The translations under genes were made by a program, and so were the position numbers. From an uncultured Alphaproteobacteria bacterium (GTDB taxonomy: Bacteria; Pseudomonadota; Alphaproteobacteria; Bin95), in assembly GCA_913060845.1 (NCBI GenBank), contig CAJXVF010000020.1:1-12002 (forward strand): 12,002 nt of DNA. The letters run 5' to 3'. Positions 1 to 7,342 of the stretch are shown one piece after another (position 1 is the stretch's first letter; each line of letters begins with the position of its first letter). Under the pieces are notes generated by a model. That model did no database searches. It had not been told where the DNA came from and saw only the letters and a list, made by a program, of their open reading frames with translations.

Positions 1-370
1 GTCCATAACCGCCATACATGAGGTCAAATCCCTCGCCGCCGTGGATGGCGTCATCACCGTTTTGGCCGAATAGCTCATCATGGCCCGCACCGCCTTCGAT
101 CCAGTCATCGCCATCGCCGCCGACGATCCAATCGTGGCCATCGCCGCCGAATGCTTCGTCATTACCGGACGCGCCCCGAATGCTGTCGCCGCCATCCTGG
201 CCGTGCAGCACATCGTCGCCAGCGCCACCGTTCAGGGTGTCATAGCCGTTGCCGCCATCCAGATAATCGTCGTGGTCGCGACCATAGAGGGTGTCATTGC
301 CATCGCCGCTGCTCAGGAGGTCCCGGTCCTGGCTGCCGATAACTGTGTCGTTACCATCGCCGCCGCCTTT
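1..370 (-). repeat. RTX (GGxGxDxUx) calcium-binding repeat region of the peroxidase
   Basis: Read on the minus strand, this stretch encodes about 13 tandem glycine/aspartate-rich nonapeptides, for example GGDGNDTVI, SGDGNDTLY, GGNGYDTLN, GGAGDDVLH and GGDGDDWIE. RTX repeats fold into a parallel beta-roll that binds calcium, typically after secretion. Some units are degenerate (SQDRDLLS, GQDGGDSIR). The array continues past the left edge, so the total number and the terminal type I secretion signal are not visible. The DNA-level periodicity of GGCGGCGATGGC-like units comes from the coding sequence. Confidence 0.93.
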
Positions 371-1843
371 ACGATCATAGCTGAGGAACACATCATCCTG
401 CATGACCTCGACGCCAGTATTCGCCTTGATGACATCGCTTAACGTGTCGAGGCCGATGCCTTGGGCGACTTCTGGCAGAGGGTTAGCCTCACTCCAATAT
501 TTGTCGCCTGCCCGCACGCGTTCGAACTGGTCCGCGATGATGAGGTGGAACAATTCACCGACGAGTCCATCGCCGAAGCCGTCCTCGGCCAAGCCGCCGA
601 CCCAGGCGTCAATCAGATCGACATCGCCGTAAGCTTCGGCCAGCCGGGCTGCGATATCTGGGTTCGATGAGATTTCGGCGAAACTTGCTTTACGGTCCAG
701 CCCTAACGCTTCCCGCATGTCATTGTAGCTTTGCAGGCCGTGATCCCGACCGCGCTGAATATTGAGGGAGGCTAAGTCAAACCCACCAGCACCGGGCTGC
801 CCGAATAGGAAGGAGCGCACATCTTTAACCAGCATCGGGTCATAGTTTTGCGATTTTCCGTCCGCTAAGCCGCGAAGGATTGGATCAACGCCGGTTTCAG
901 CAAACGCTGCTGGATTAAAGAACGCTTCCCGCAATTCCAGTGCATCGGCTGCTTCGCCGCCATTCTCAGCAAGCCGCTGAATGGTGGGGGATAGCAGTGT
1001 GTGTCCAAAGCGGAATGCAGCGGTGGAGAATTCGACGCTAACGGTTGGATTCACATCCGCATCAAAGCCAGCATAATCGCCAAGCGCGCCTTCGCCCAGA
1101 ATTTTGGGCAGGAATTCGTCATAGGTGATCTTCTGAATTTCAGTTTCGACGACCCGGCGCGCCAAGGTGTAGAGCGCTTCGTCGCTCATACCAGGATCAC
1201 GTTCAGCAAGTTCATCGACAATGCGATTATGCTCACGCGCAAAGACGGTGTGGAGGCTTGTAAGGCCTACATTCTCGCCAGACCGAACGTCACCGCCCAT
1301 ATATTGGCCAGCGCTGTCTTTGGGCAGGAAGCCGTCGTCATCGAGCAGCATTTTGCCGCCGTCGCCAAGGATAGCGGCGTGTTGGTCTTCGCTGGAGCCG
1401 TAGACCATGGAAGCGTCCAAGTAGGACGTTATCTCGTTTCCATACGCGCGCTCGCCACCAATGTCTGTGCTGTTTGAACGATGAAAGCCGATTGTCGCTT
1501 CGCCTGTTCCAAGCGGATCGAAGTCCGGGTCTCCCATCGGTACTGCGATCGGGGCTGCTTCTTCGCCCTCTCCGGTCAGGTCCAGATCGTGATCCACGAA
1601 CTGGCCCCAGGACCAAAGCATGTCGCTGAGGCCTTCATCGGTTGCTGTGTCTTCAGTTTGGCGGCTGACAGCATTTGAGATCGCGCGCGGGTTTGGTCGG
1701 TCGCCGCCTGCTAAGCCGCCATAGGCGTCTGCATCGGCATCGGTCAGCCGCACTTCGAGCGCGTCAGTCTTGCCCCAGTTGTCGTCAGTGGGATGGTCAC
1801 CGGCGCCATCAATCGCGCGCCACGCTTCATAGATTTCACTCAT
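1..1843 (-). CDS. Animal-type haem peroxidase with C-terminal RTX repeats (peroxicin-like), 3' end outside window
   Basis: About 614 residues are visible and the frame is still open at position 1. It belongs to the peroxidase-cyclooxygenase (An_peroxidase) superfamily, haem enzymes that use H2O2 to oxidise halides or organic substrates. Seen in the translation: WGQFVDHDLD at residues 79-88, giving Gln81, haem-ester Asp84 and distal His85; a calcium-loop segment SYLDASMVYGS; VRSGEN at 186-191, giving catalytic Arg187 and the second ester Glu190; FRFGHT with proximal His281; and the family signature LNIQRGRDHG from residue 360. Asn191 stands where myeloperoxidase has its sulfonium Met, as in non-MPO members. 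From about residue 491 the protein becomes RTX nonapeptides. There is no N-terminal signal peptide, so type I secretion is inferred; no ABC/MFP genes are in the window. ATG 1843 has a weak GGGGA 9 nt upstream and no in-frame ATG before the preceding stop. The gene lies 98 nt after the aspartate dehydrogenase gene. Confidence 0.95.
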   Translation of the reverse strand, partial: MSEIYEAWRAIDGAGDHPTDDNWGKTDALEVRLTDADADAYGGLAGGDRPNPRAISNAVSRQTEDTATDEGLSDMLWSWGQFVDHDLDLTGEGEEAAPIAVPMGDPDFDPLGTGEATIGFHRSNSTDIGGERAYGNEITSYLDASMVYGSSEDQHAAILGDGGKMLLDDDGFLPKDSAGQYMGGDVRSGENVGLTSLHTVFAREHNRIVDELAERDPGMSDEALYTLARRVVETEIQKITYDEFLPKILGEGALGDYAGFDADVNPTVSVEFSTAAFRFGHTLLSPTIQRLAENGGEAADALELREAFFNPAAFAETGVDPILRGLADGKSQNYDPMLVKDVRSFLFGQPGAGGFDLASLNIQRGRDHGLQSYNDMREALGLDRKASFAEISSNPDIAARLAEAYGDVDLIDAWVGGLAEDGFGDGLVGELFHLIIADQFERVRAGDKYWSEANPLPEVAQGIGLDTLSDVIKANTGVEVMQDDVFLSYDRKGGGDGNDTVIGSQDRDLLSSGDGNDTLYGRDHDDYLDGGNGYDTLNGGAGDDVLHGQDGGDSIRGASGNDEAFGGDGHDWIVGGDGDDWIEGGAGHDELFGQNGDDAIHGGEGFDLMYGGYG

Positions 1844-1941
1844 ACCCGGTAGTCCCCAAACGGAAATAGCTTTGGGGCCAGGAAACCTTTTCGAAGCGTT
1901 AAAGGCGACGGGACAGAAGGCTTAGCGCTTTAGGGCTGTGC
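1844..1941. other. Short intergenic region with an imperfect inverted repeat
   Basis: This 98-nt gap lies between the aspartate dehydrogenase stop and the peroxidase start. Arms at 1894-1902 (AAGCGTTAA) and 1922-1930 (TTAGCGCTT) pair over 9 positions in plus-strand RNA with one G-U wobble; in minus-strand RNA that position is a C-A mismatch. No T-run follows, so it is not a good intrinsic terminator. No convincing -35/-10 pair for the peroxidase was found, so the gene could be read through from upstream or have a promoter I cannot recognise. Confidence 0.3.
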
Positions 1942-2751
1942 TTAGCTCCCCACCTTCAGCGGCGACACAAGGCCTTTGAGGCATGTGATAACGCTGAGCG
2001 CGGTATTCTTGCCTGTGCGCGGGTTTTCTTCAGACGGCACATTCGCGATTTCAAGTGCGAAGCGGCAGCTATCAGCTTCCACTTCAATTCGGTGCATGTT
2101 GCGGTCAACCTCTGGGTCAGCCCAGATCTGCAGTTTGGTTTCGTCTGCTCCGATCCCGGCGAGGGCTAATGCTGCAGCGACGTTCACATTCGCCGGAAAG
2201 CCAATAGCGCCCTCCCTGGCGGAGCCTTCAAATACCAGCTTCGCGACGTTAAGGCCCTTAACTGAGATATTGTTGTTGACCAGATGCGGCGCGCCTTCCA
2301 GCCCGTTCGGCGGCTTACGCGTAATCATCGTGACAGAATGGATCACGCCTTCAGCTGCAGCACGCACGGCGTCTAGGCCGAGCAGGGCACCGGTTGGGGC
2401 AATGATGCGCGCGCCAGTTTCCTGGGCGCGATCAACCAAGTGCATACGCGGAAGGATTTGACCAACGCTTGTCGGCACGAATATGCGCCCAGCTTCAATT
2501 GCAGGCAGCGCTATTTCGTCGAACACAGCGGCGGGCAGGCCCTCAACAACGATATCACATTCCGCGAGCTCGCCGAGGCCGACAATCGGAACTTCAGTCG
2601 TAAAGCCAGCCATGTTCCGCTTGGCTTTGTCGTGATCGCGGGCGGAGATGGCGGTGAGGCGGAGGCCGTAGGCGCCTTTGTCCAGTGCTTCAGCGACCTT
2701 GCGGCCAACTGCACCGAACCCGCCGATACCGACGGTAAGAACCTTGCTCAT
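1942..2751 (-). CDS. L-aspartate dehydrogenase family protein (DUF108/NadX-like)
   Basis: The 269-residue protein has a Rossmann dinucleotide-binding motif GIGGFGAVG at residues 8-16. The C-terminal half carries family hallmarks: FPANVNVAAALALAG (185-199), a DPEVDRNMHRIEVEA segment (212-226) whose His220 fits the proposed catalytic histidine, and NPRTGKNTALSV (243-254). Members oxidise L-aspartate to iminoaspartate/oxaloacetate with NAD(P)+ in the cytoplasm. In some bacteria (nadX) this replaces L-aspartate oxidase for NAD synthesis, but no nadA or nadC is nearby, so the pathway role is open. The start codon overlaps the stop of the upstream oxidoreductase gene (ATGA), with GGAG about 10 nt before the ATG, which indicates translational coupling. 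Length is normal for the family. Assignment to the family is firm; substrate specificity is inferred. Confidence 0.88.
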   Translation of the reverse strand: MSKVLTVGIGGFGAVGRKVAEALDKGAYGLRLTAISARDHDKAKRNMAGFTTEVPIVGLGELAECDIVVEGLPAAVFDEIALPAIEAGRIFVPTSVGQILPRMHLVDRAQETGARIIAPTGALLGLDAVRAAAEGVIHSVTMITRKPPNGLEGAPHLVNNNISVKGLNVAKLVFEGSAREGAIGFPANVNVAAALALAGIGADETKLQIWADPEVDRNMHRIEVEADSCRFALEIANVPSEENPRTGKNTALSVITCLKGLVSPLKVGS

Positions 2752-3776
2752 GATGTGCTGTCTCCATTGGGTTCAACAACAACCGTTCCGAACTTCTCAC
2801 CAGCCTCCACGGCTTCATGGGCGGCCACGATTTCTTCTAATGGGAAGCGGCCGCCGATCGGGCGGAGGGCGTCTGGCTTGTCTTGTGTCCATTGCAACAT
2901 GCCAAAGCGGGTGCGGTTTAGGGTGTCCTGGGTCAAAGAATTCAGGATGAATGGACGGATTAGGATATTGCGGCGCATGAATTTGTGCACCGGTAGCGCC
3001 GGCATGCGGTCACCGTCTGAAGCATAGGTCGAGACGGAGCCGTTGAGCGCCACGGCATCTGGCAACCATTTCATGTCGCCGCCAAAATCAACAGATACGA
3101 CGCGATCTGCGCCAGCGCCGTCCGTCAGCGCCATCACGCGATCTGCGACGTTCTCTTCGCGATAATTGATTGTCGCTTCAGCGCCGCCGCTGATTGCTCT
3201 GGCTGCTTTCTCTGGTCCGCTTACGGTCGCCAGCACCCGCGCGCCGCCCCATGCTGCAAGGGCGACGGCATAGAAGCCGACAGCGCCAGCGCCGCCTGTC
3301 ACCAATACTGTTTTGCCAGTAACCGGCCCGTCGCCAAATACAGCGTGATAGGCCGTCATGCCCGGAATGCCGAGAGTTGCACCTTCGGCGAAACTCACAT
3401 GGTCGGGGAGGGGGGTAACGAGATTGGCGGAGAGCGCGATATATTCAGACCCCGTTCCAAAAGCGCGCCCAACGCGTTGGCCATTGAATAACCAAACCCG
3501 TTGGCCCATCCAACTTGGCGGAACGTCTGGGCCGATCTGATCGATCACGCCAGCGCCATCGCTATTCGGTATCACGCGCGGATAGGCGAAGCCATAGTTC
3601 GACGTTCCGGACCTAAGCTTTACATCTGCAGGGTTGATGCCGGATGCCATTACGCGGACACGGACTTCGCCTGGCCCAGCTTCTGGTTTGGGCATATCGC
3701 CTAGCTTCAGAACCTTATTGGCCGGACCGTTTTCATCATACCAAGCAGCGCGCATTGACCGTGAATCCCCATACAT
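2748..3776 (-). CDS. Zinc-independent MDR oxidoreductase, NADPH:quinone reductase (zeta-crystallin) type
   Basis: The 342-residue protein has an N-terminal GroES-like domain (about 9-130) with GPGEVRVRV and SGINPADVK, then a Rossmann domain with VTGGAGAVGFYAVALA (159-174). It contains no cysteine at all, so the zinc ligands of alcohol dehydrogenases are absent, which fits the quinone oxidoreductase branch. Such enzymes reduce quinones or activated alkenes with NADPH in the cytoplasm; the actual substrate is not readable. The conserved core begins at Met8 (MRAAWYDENGP), but ATG 3776 is preferred because AGGCGG lies 4 nt upstream, whereas Met8 has only a distant GGGGA. It is followed by aspartate dehydrogenase with a 4-nt overlap and preceded by tandem 13-bp repeats. 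Coupling to an amino-acid dehydrogenase suggests a shared redox or metabolic role, but this is inference. Confidence 0.88.
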   Translation of the reverse strand: MYGDSRSMRAAWYDENGPANKVLKLGDMPKPEAGPGEVRVRVMASGINPADVKLRSGTSNYGFAYPRVIPNSDGAGVIDQIGPDVPPSWMGQRVWLFNGQRVGRAFGTGSEYIALSANLVTPLPDHVSFAEGATLGIPGMTAYHAVFGDGPVTGKTVLVTGGAGAVGFYAVALAAWGGARVLATVSGPEKAARAISGGAEATINYREENVADRVMALTDGAGADRVVSVDFGGDMKWLPDAVALNGSVSTYASDGDRMPALPVHKFMRRNILIRPFILNSLTQDTLNRTRFGMLQWTQDKPDALRPIGGRFPLEEIVAAHEAVEAGEKFGTVVVEPNGDSTS

Positions 3777-3791
3777 CGTTCCGCCTATACT

Positions 3792-3830
3792 GCCGGGCGA
3801 AATCGCATGGGTAAATCGCAGAGGTAAATC
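3792..3830 (-). repeat. Three phased 13-bp tandem repeats upstream of the oxidoreductase gene
   Basis: Read on the minus strand, three contiguous 13-mers are GATTTACCTCTGC (3830-3818), GATTTACCCATGC (3817-3805) and GATTTCGCCCGGC (3804-3792). The first two match at 11 of 13 positions; the third matches the second at 9 of 13. A further GATTT lies 10 nt upstream of the array. The array ends 15 nt before the ATG of the oxidoreductase gene, inside the 74-nt gap after the TPR gene, where a promoter or operator would be expected. Its function is unknown; iterated regulator binding sites are one possibility. Confidence 0.5.
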
Positions 3831-3850
3831 AATGAAAATCGAGAGAGACT

Positions 3851-4345
3851 TTAACCGCCTTGTGCGAGGCGTTTGGCGATCGCTGCATCATTGGCCGCCA
3901 GCTTCTCATCCCCGCGTGCTTTATAGATGACAGCGCGGCCAAGGTAGGAGGATGGCTCCTGTGGAGCCAGTTGGATCGCCTTGCTGAGATCCACCAAAGC
4001 TTCGTCCATCCGGCTCGCCTTCGCGTAGGCGACGCCGCGATTGTGGTAGGCGGCGGCGGAATTCGGCGCGTACTGAATGGCGGCTGTGAAATCGCGGATT
4101 GCGTAGTCCAACTGCTGCGTCAGCGCCAGTGATTTCCCACGCTTCAACAGGGCTGAGACCATGGACGGTGCCGAAAGCTGGCCCGCTTGAATGCAATGAT
4201 TGAAATAGCGGATTGGCTCAGCATGCTGCCGTTGCCGCGATAGCTGCTTTCCATGATCACAATAGCGGAGGTCCTCGCTCGCAGCCGGGAAACTGGCTGT
4301 CACGGCAAGGAGCAGAGTAGCGGCGAAGGCGGTTTTAAGGCGCAT
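3851..4345 (-). CDS. Exported tetratricopeptide-repeat protein
   Basis: The 164-residue protein starts with a signal peptide: basic MRLK, a hydrophobic stretch to about residue 18, then FPAAS with probable cleavage near residue 23. After an N-terminal segment with two cysteines (Cys29, Cys51; a periplasmic disulfide is possible), there are about three TPR units at roughly 61-94, 95-128 and 129-160. The clearest is AAAYHNRGVAYAKASRMDEA, with the classic G/A/Y spacing. TPRs are protein-interaction scaffolds, so this is probably a periplasmic adaptor without catalysis. The gene lies 67 nt downstream of the O-antigen ligase-like gene on the same strand, which hints at a shared envelope role. The ribosome binding site is weak (GGA about 10 nt upstream). 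Specific partner unknown. Confidence 0.85.
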   Translation of the reverse strand: MRLKTAFAATLLLAVTASFPAASEDLRYCDHGKQLSRQRQHAEPIRYFNHCIQAGQLSAPSMVSALLKRGKSLALTQQLDYAIRDFTAAIQYAPNSAAAYHNRGVAYAKASRMDEALVDLSKAIQLAPQEPSSYLGRAVIYKARGDEKLAANDAAIAKRLAQGG

Positions 4346-4412
4346 GACAGCGGGTCCATCGGCGAGTGAATGGGGAATTTGAGCAGTCTACCGCTCGCCA
4401 GTTTAAGCCGGG

Positions 4413-5804
4413 CTAACCGCTGCCGTTTCGTCCATCAGCTTGGGCCGCTGCCGCGCCAAGCAGGAGCGCCAACATCAGCGCTATTCCCGGTTCTTGCAGA
4501 GGAAAGTCAGCCAAACTGTGGGCTGTGGCGGCGATGGCGCTTGCTGTGGCCGCCGCCGCAAAAGGCGCACTGCGATAGCGAGTCCAAAGGCCACGGGCAG
4601 CTGCTATGATAACCAGCATTATCGCTAAGAACGCAATGATCGCCATAGGCCAACTGATTTCAAGCGCCAGTTCCAAGTAGCTGTTGTGTGCGCGCCGCCA
4701 ATCATTCACCAGCTCTGTGGATTTATAGCGATGAAAGGCTTCTGGAAATGCGCCAAGGCCGTATCCGCCGGATGGACCTTTTTCGATGGCGCGGGCCGTG
4801 TCCCGGTATATTTCCAGCCGGTAGCTTGCGGAATCTTCAAGCTTCGCTGCGCGCTCTGCAGTTTGGGAGCCGCCAACCACCCACAGGACGCTGATGATGA
4901 CGGCAATTGAGCCCACTGCGCTGATGACGCGAAGTAGCGTGTGACCGCCACCCCAACGGATAGCGATTGCGACTGTCGATATTCCGGCGGCGAGCGCCAT
5001 CACGGCGAACCCGGCACGAGAGCCTGTCATCAGGCTGGCCCCAGCCATTGCCAGCATAGGCAAGGCCATCAGGATGCCCTGACGGGTTCCAAATTCAAGA
5101 ATTTGGCGAACGCGTTCGGTCCCAACGAAGTCGCCAAGCCCGGCCTTCCGAAGCGCCCGGGCGAACAGGGCGATATTTGCGGTGATGCCAATCGCCAGGA
5201 AGGTCGCAAATGTGTTGCGGTTTTCGAAAGGCCCGGTCGCATAGCCTGAATAATTGAGCTTCTCGCGCCAAAGCACGGTTTCCCACCCCAGCACTTTGCC
5301 AGCAATACCGTAGACCGCAGCCAAGGTAGCTGCTGCCGTAATCGCCCAGAGCACGGCCCAGCCTTCCTTGCGTCCTCGGCAAGTCCAATAGGCCAGCAGG
5401 CATAGACCGCCATATGCAGCAAACCGCAGGGCACCATTCAGTGTGGCACCCGGATTGAAGGAACGGCGTGATGGTGTCGCCTGACCGGTTAGTGCGGCTG
5501 CATCCGCCCATATACCAACCGATGGCCCCGTCATAAGCGCCTGATAGAGGGCGTAGACGATAACCAATGCCCAAAGGACAGCCGCACCAGTCAGCAAGCC
5601 TCCACTCCACGTCCAGCCCGAGGATTGCTGCCGTAAGCGCCAGACGGCAGTGATCGCGAGCAAGACGCCGATGGCAATGGTGACTGGCGCAATCACCCAC
5701 AGTGGCCGCCCAGCAAACAGCAAGGCAGGAACCACGCCAAGCAGCAGCGTTCCCCAAAAGAGGGCGCGCTCGAGGATGTTCGAGGAGGTGAGGGTAGACG
5801 GCAT
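4413..5804 (-). CDS. O-antigen ligase / polymerase family (Wzy_C) polytopic membrane protein
   Basis: The 463-residue protein has about 10-12 hydrophobic segments and a larger hydrophilic loop at about 311-372. Family signatures are GPFENRNTFATFL (191-203), TGSRAG (260-265), YRLEIYRDT (328-336), GYGLGAFPEAFHRYK (347-361), AHNSYLELALE (372-382) with a conserved His373-Asn374, and a final HSLADFPLQEPGIA. WaaL/Wzy_C members in the inner membrane join or polymerise undecaprenyl-linked glycans on the periplasmic face; the exact reaction cannot be told from sequence, since ligases and polymerases share this domain. No glycosyltransferases or polysaccharide genes are visible, so it seems to be an orphan. 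ATG 5804 has no clear Shine-Dalgarno sequence; no better in-frame start before the first hydrophobic segment is apparent. The gene diverges from the sugar dehydrogenase gene. Confidence 0.88.
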   Translation of the reverse strand: MPSTLTSSNILERALFWGTLLLGVVPALLFAGRPLWVIAPVTIAIGVLLAITAVWRLRQQSSGWTWSGGLLTGAAVLWALVIVYALYQALMTGPSVGIWADAAALTGQATPSRRSFNPGATLNGALRFAAYGGLCLLAYWTCRGRKEGWAVLWAITAAATLAAVYGIAGKVLGWETVLWREKLNYSGYATGPFENRNTFATFLAIGITANIALFARALRKAGLGDFVGTERVRQILEFGTRQGILMALPMLAMAGASLMTGSRAGFAVMALAAGISTVAIAIRWGGGHTLLRVISAVGSIAVIISVLWVVGGSQTAERAAKLEDSASYRLEIYRDTARAIEKGPSGGYGLGAFPEAFHRYKSTELVNDWRRAHNSYLELALEISWPMAIIAFLAIMLVIIAAARGLWTRYRSAPFAAAATASAIAATAHSLADFPLQEPGIALMLALLLGAAAAQADGRNGSG

Positions 5805-5940
5805 ATAGAACGCTTTGGCGGCGATGATGAGACGAGCACTCTAGCGGGATTGCGTTACCGCGCCCATAAGCTTGTCATGGCGGTCAGTGCGCCACATCTC
5901 TATCTAAGCGCGCATAGGGAATGACGGTGGGAGAAGACTA
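5805..5940. promoter_or_regulatory. Divergent intergenic region with a 17-bp inverted repeat
   Basis: This 136-nt region separates two divergent genes, so it should hold promoters for both. The visible element is TGGCG (5878-5882), a 7-nt spacer, then CGCCA (5890-5894), a possible operator. A TTGTCA at 5872-5877 resembles a -35 box for the rightward gene, but no good -10 follows at 16-18 nt. The rightward gene has a clear GGGAG at 5929-5933, 7 nt before its ATG. Confidence 0.35.
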
Positions 5941-7032
5941 ATGCTGAAGATGCGTTTGGCTGGCATTCTACTGGCGACAGTTGGAATGATACAGACGGCT
6001 GCGGCTGAGACTGTTGTTGAGCGCGTTGATAGCCAATCGGCGTCATTCCGGGTGGTGCAGCTACTGTCGAACCTGGATCACCCATGGTCCATGGCGTGGT
6101 TGCCTGATGGTGAAGCCTTAATCGGTCTACGGCCTGGTGGATTGCTGCGCTGGCGGCCGGGTGAGGCGCGCGCACGGTCGGTTGCGGGTTTGCCAACTGT
6201 CGCTGATTACGGCCAAGGCGGTCTGTTTGATGTCAAGCCAACGCCGGATTTCGCGAAAACAGGGCAGATTGTTATGTCCTACGCCTATGCCGGTAATGGC
6301 GGGGCAGCCACGCGGATCGCTTCTGTGACATTGGCAGGTGGGCGGATCACGAGCGTGAATGTTCTGTTTGAGGCCGCTCCTCGATCCGGAAGCCCAGTGC
6401 ATTTTGGCGGCAGGCTGCGGTTCGGGCCCGATGGCGCGCTTTACGCGACCTTTGGCGACCGTGGAGCGCGGGAGCGGGCCCAGAACAAGGCTGATCCTGC
6501 GGGTTCAGTCTACAGAATTCCGCCGGGCGGCAAGCCTGAACTGTTCAGTTCCGGTCACCGGAACCCGCAAGGACTAGACGTGCATCCTGTGACGGGCGTT
6601 CTTTGGGCGCATGAGCATGGGCCGAAGGGCGGGGATGAGGTCAATCTGCTGAAATCAGGCCGAAATTACGGTTGGCCCCGTGTCACGTTCGGGCGCGAAT
6701 ACTCAGGCGGCGAGATTGCAGCGAGCGGAACTGGGCCGGGATTTGAGTCTCCTCTGCATGTCTGGGTTCCCTCCATCGCGCCGTCGGGAATGGCGTTTTA
6801 CAAGGGCGCGGCATTCCCTGGTTGGAAGAACAGTCTGTTCGTTGGTGCGCTGCGGGCGCAGCTCCTAGCGCGGCTGACATTGGATGGCGATAAGGTCGTT
6901 GCCGAGGAGCGATTGATGAAAGGCGCGATTGGCCGCATCCGAGAGGTATCGGTTGGGCCGGACGGTCTGGTGTATCTGTTGATGGATGCGGGCGATGGCG
7001 CGCTTTATCGCCTCGAACCACTCACACGATAG
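5941..7032 (+). CDS. Exported PQQ-dependent aldose sugar dehydrogenase (YliI/sGDH-type beta-propeller)
   Basis: The 363-residue protein has a signal peptide (MLKMRLAGILLATVGMIQTAAA, cleavage near 22) and then a soluble glucose/sorbosone dehydrogenase propeller. Seen: LDHPWSMAWLPDG (45-57), YGQGGLFDV (90-98), HFGGRL with His154 as likely catalytic base, GHRNPQGLDVHP (205-216) with Arg207-Asn208-x-Gln210 matching the PQQ-contacting spacing of Acinetobacter sGDH, EHGPKGGDEVNLL (225-237), NYGWP, and a terminal VGPDGLVYLL blade. Relatives oxidise aldoses in the periplasm using PQQ and calcium and pass electrons to the respiratory chain. Substrate and acceptor are not readable. The usual TERPG blade motif reads GLRPG here (62-66). 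No PQQ synthesis genes are in the window. The RBS is GGGAG 7 nt before the ATG. A DUF1467 gene follows after 10 nt, probably co-transcribed. Confidence 0.92.
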   Translation: MLKMRLAGILLATVGMIQTAAAETVVERVDSQSASFRVVQLLSNLDHPWSMAWLPDGEALIGLRPGGLLRWRPGEARARSVAGLPTVADYGQGGLFDVKPTPDFAKTGQIVMSYAYAGNGGAATRIASVTLAGGRITSVNVLFEAAPRSGSPVHFGGRLRFGPDGALYATFGDRGARERAQNKADPAGSVYRIPPGGKPELFSSGHRNPQGLDVHPVTGVLWAHEHGPKGGDEVNLLKSGRNYGWPRVTFGREYSGGEIAASGTGPGFESPLHVWVPSIAPSGMAFYKGAAFPGWKNSLFVGALRAQLLARLTLDGDKVVAEERLMKGAIGRIREVSVGPDGLVYLLMDAGDGALYRLEPLTR

Positions 7033-7042
7033 GGACCAACTC

Positions 7043-7288
7043 ATGTCCATTGCGGGCGCAGTCGTCGTATACGTTCTTTGCTGGTGGTTTTGCTTTTTCA
7101 TGGCGCTGCCATTTGGTGCCAGGCCGCTGGAGAATCCAGAGATTGGCCATGCTGAAAGCGCGCCAGCCAATCCTCGCCTCAAGCTGAAAGCACTGATCGC
7201 CACAATTGGTGGTCTCGTGATGACGATCGTGATTTGGCAGATTATCGAGTCTGATCTCATCTCATTCTATCAACCGCAGAAAAGCTAA
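7043..7288 (+). CDS. DUF1467-family small inner-membrane protein
   Basis: I start this protein at ATG 7043, giving 81 residues beginning MSIAGAVVVYVLCWWF. AGGGA lies about 8 nt upstream, and the N-terminus matches the family pattern. An in-frame ATG at 6986 would add 19 polar residues overlapping the dehydrogenase gene and has no comparable support. Two transmembrane helices are visible, at about 3-22 and 47-67. Between them is a LPFGARPLENPE segment and a loop ending APANPRLKLKA, which is the typical arrangement of the alphaproteobacterial DUF1467 family. Its function is unknown. The 10-nt spacing from the sugar dehydrogenase stop suggests an operon, but relatives are widespread in other contexts, so a functional link is weak. 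Confidence 0.85.
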   Translation: MSIAGAVVVYVLCWWFCFFMALPFGARPLENPEIGHAESAPANPRLKLKALIATIGGLVMTIVIWQIIESDLISFYQPQKS

Positions 7289-7300
7289 AGCGGGCTGTTT

Positions 7301-7338
7301 CAGAAGGTATGGATTAAGCGGAAATTCGTCTGCTTCTG
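7301..7338 (+). other. Weak inverted repeat between the DUF1467 and metH1 genes
   Basis: CAGAAG at 7301-7306 pairs with CTTCTG at 7333-7338, with a small inner AAGC/GCTT pairing. It sits 12 nt after the DUF1467 stop. No T-run follows, so it is at best a poor terminator or RNA-stabilising hairpin. Confidence 0.2.
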
Positions 7339-7342
7339 GAAT

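Noticed and set aside
1..370. Short periodic DNA repeats suggestive of a CRISPR or minisatellite
   Set aside because: The period follows 9-residue RTX codons, units diverge, and there are no unique spacers.
80..442. Plus-strand open frame rich in Ala, Ile and Val, looking like a hydrophobic repeat protein
   Set aside because: It is the antisense reading of the RTX repeat and adjacent peroxidase codons; the minus-strand frame carries unmistakable motifs.
3634..3930. Plus-strand open frame with a plausible GAGG ribosome binding site before an internal ATG at 3832
   Set aside because: It runs antisense to the starts and ends of two well-supported genes, and the peptide resembles nothing known.
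5095..5757. 220-codon minus-strand open frame within the O-antigen ligase gene
   Set aside because: It is an alternative frame of the same strand; the ligase frame has coherent transmembrane segments and family motifs.
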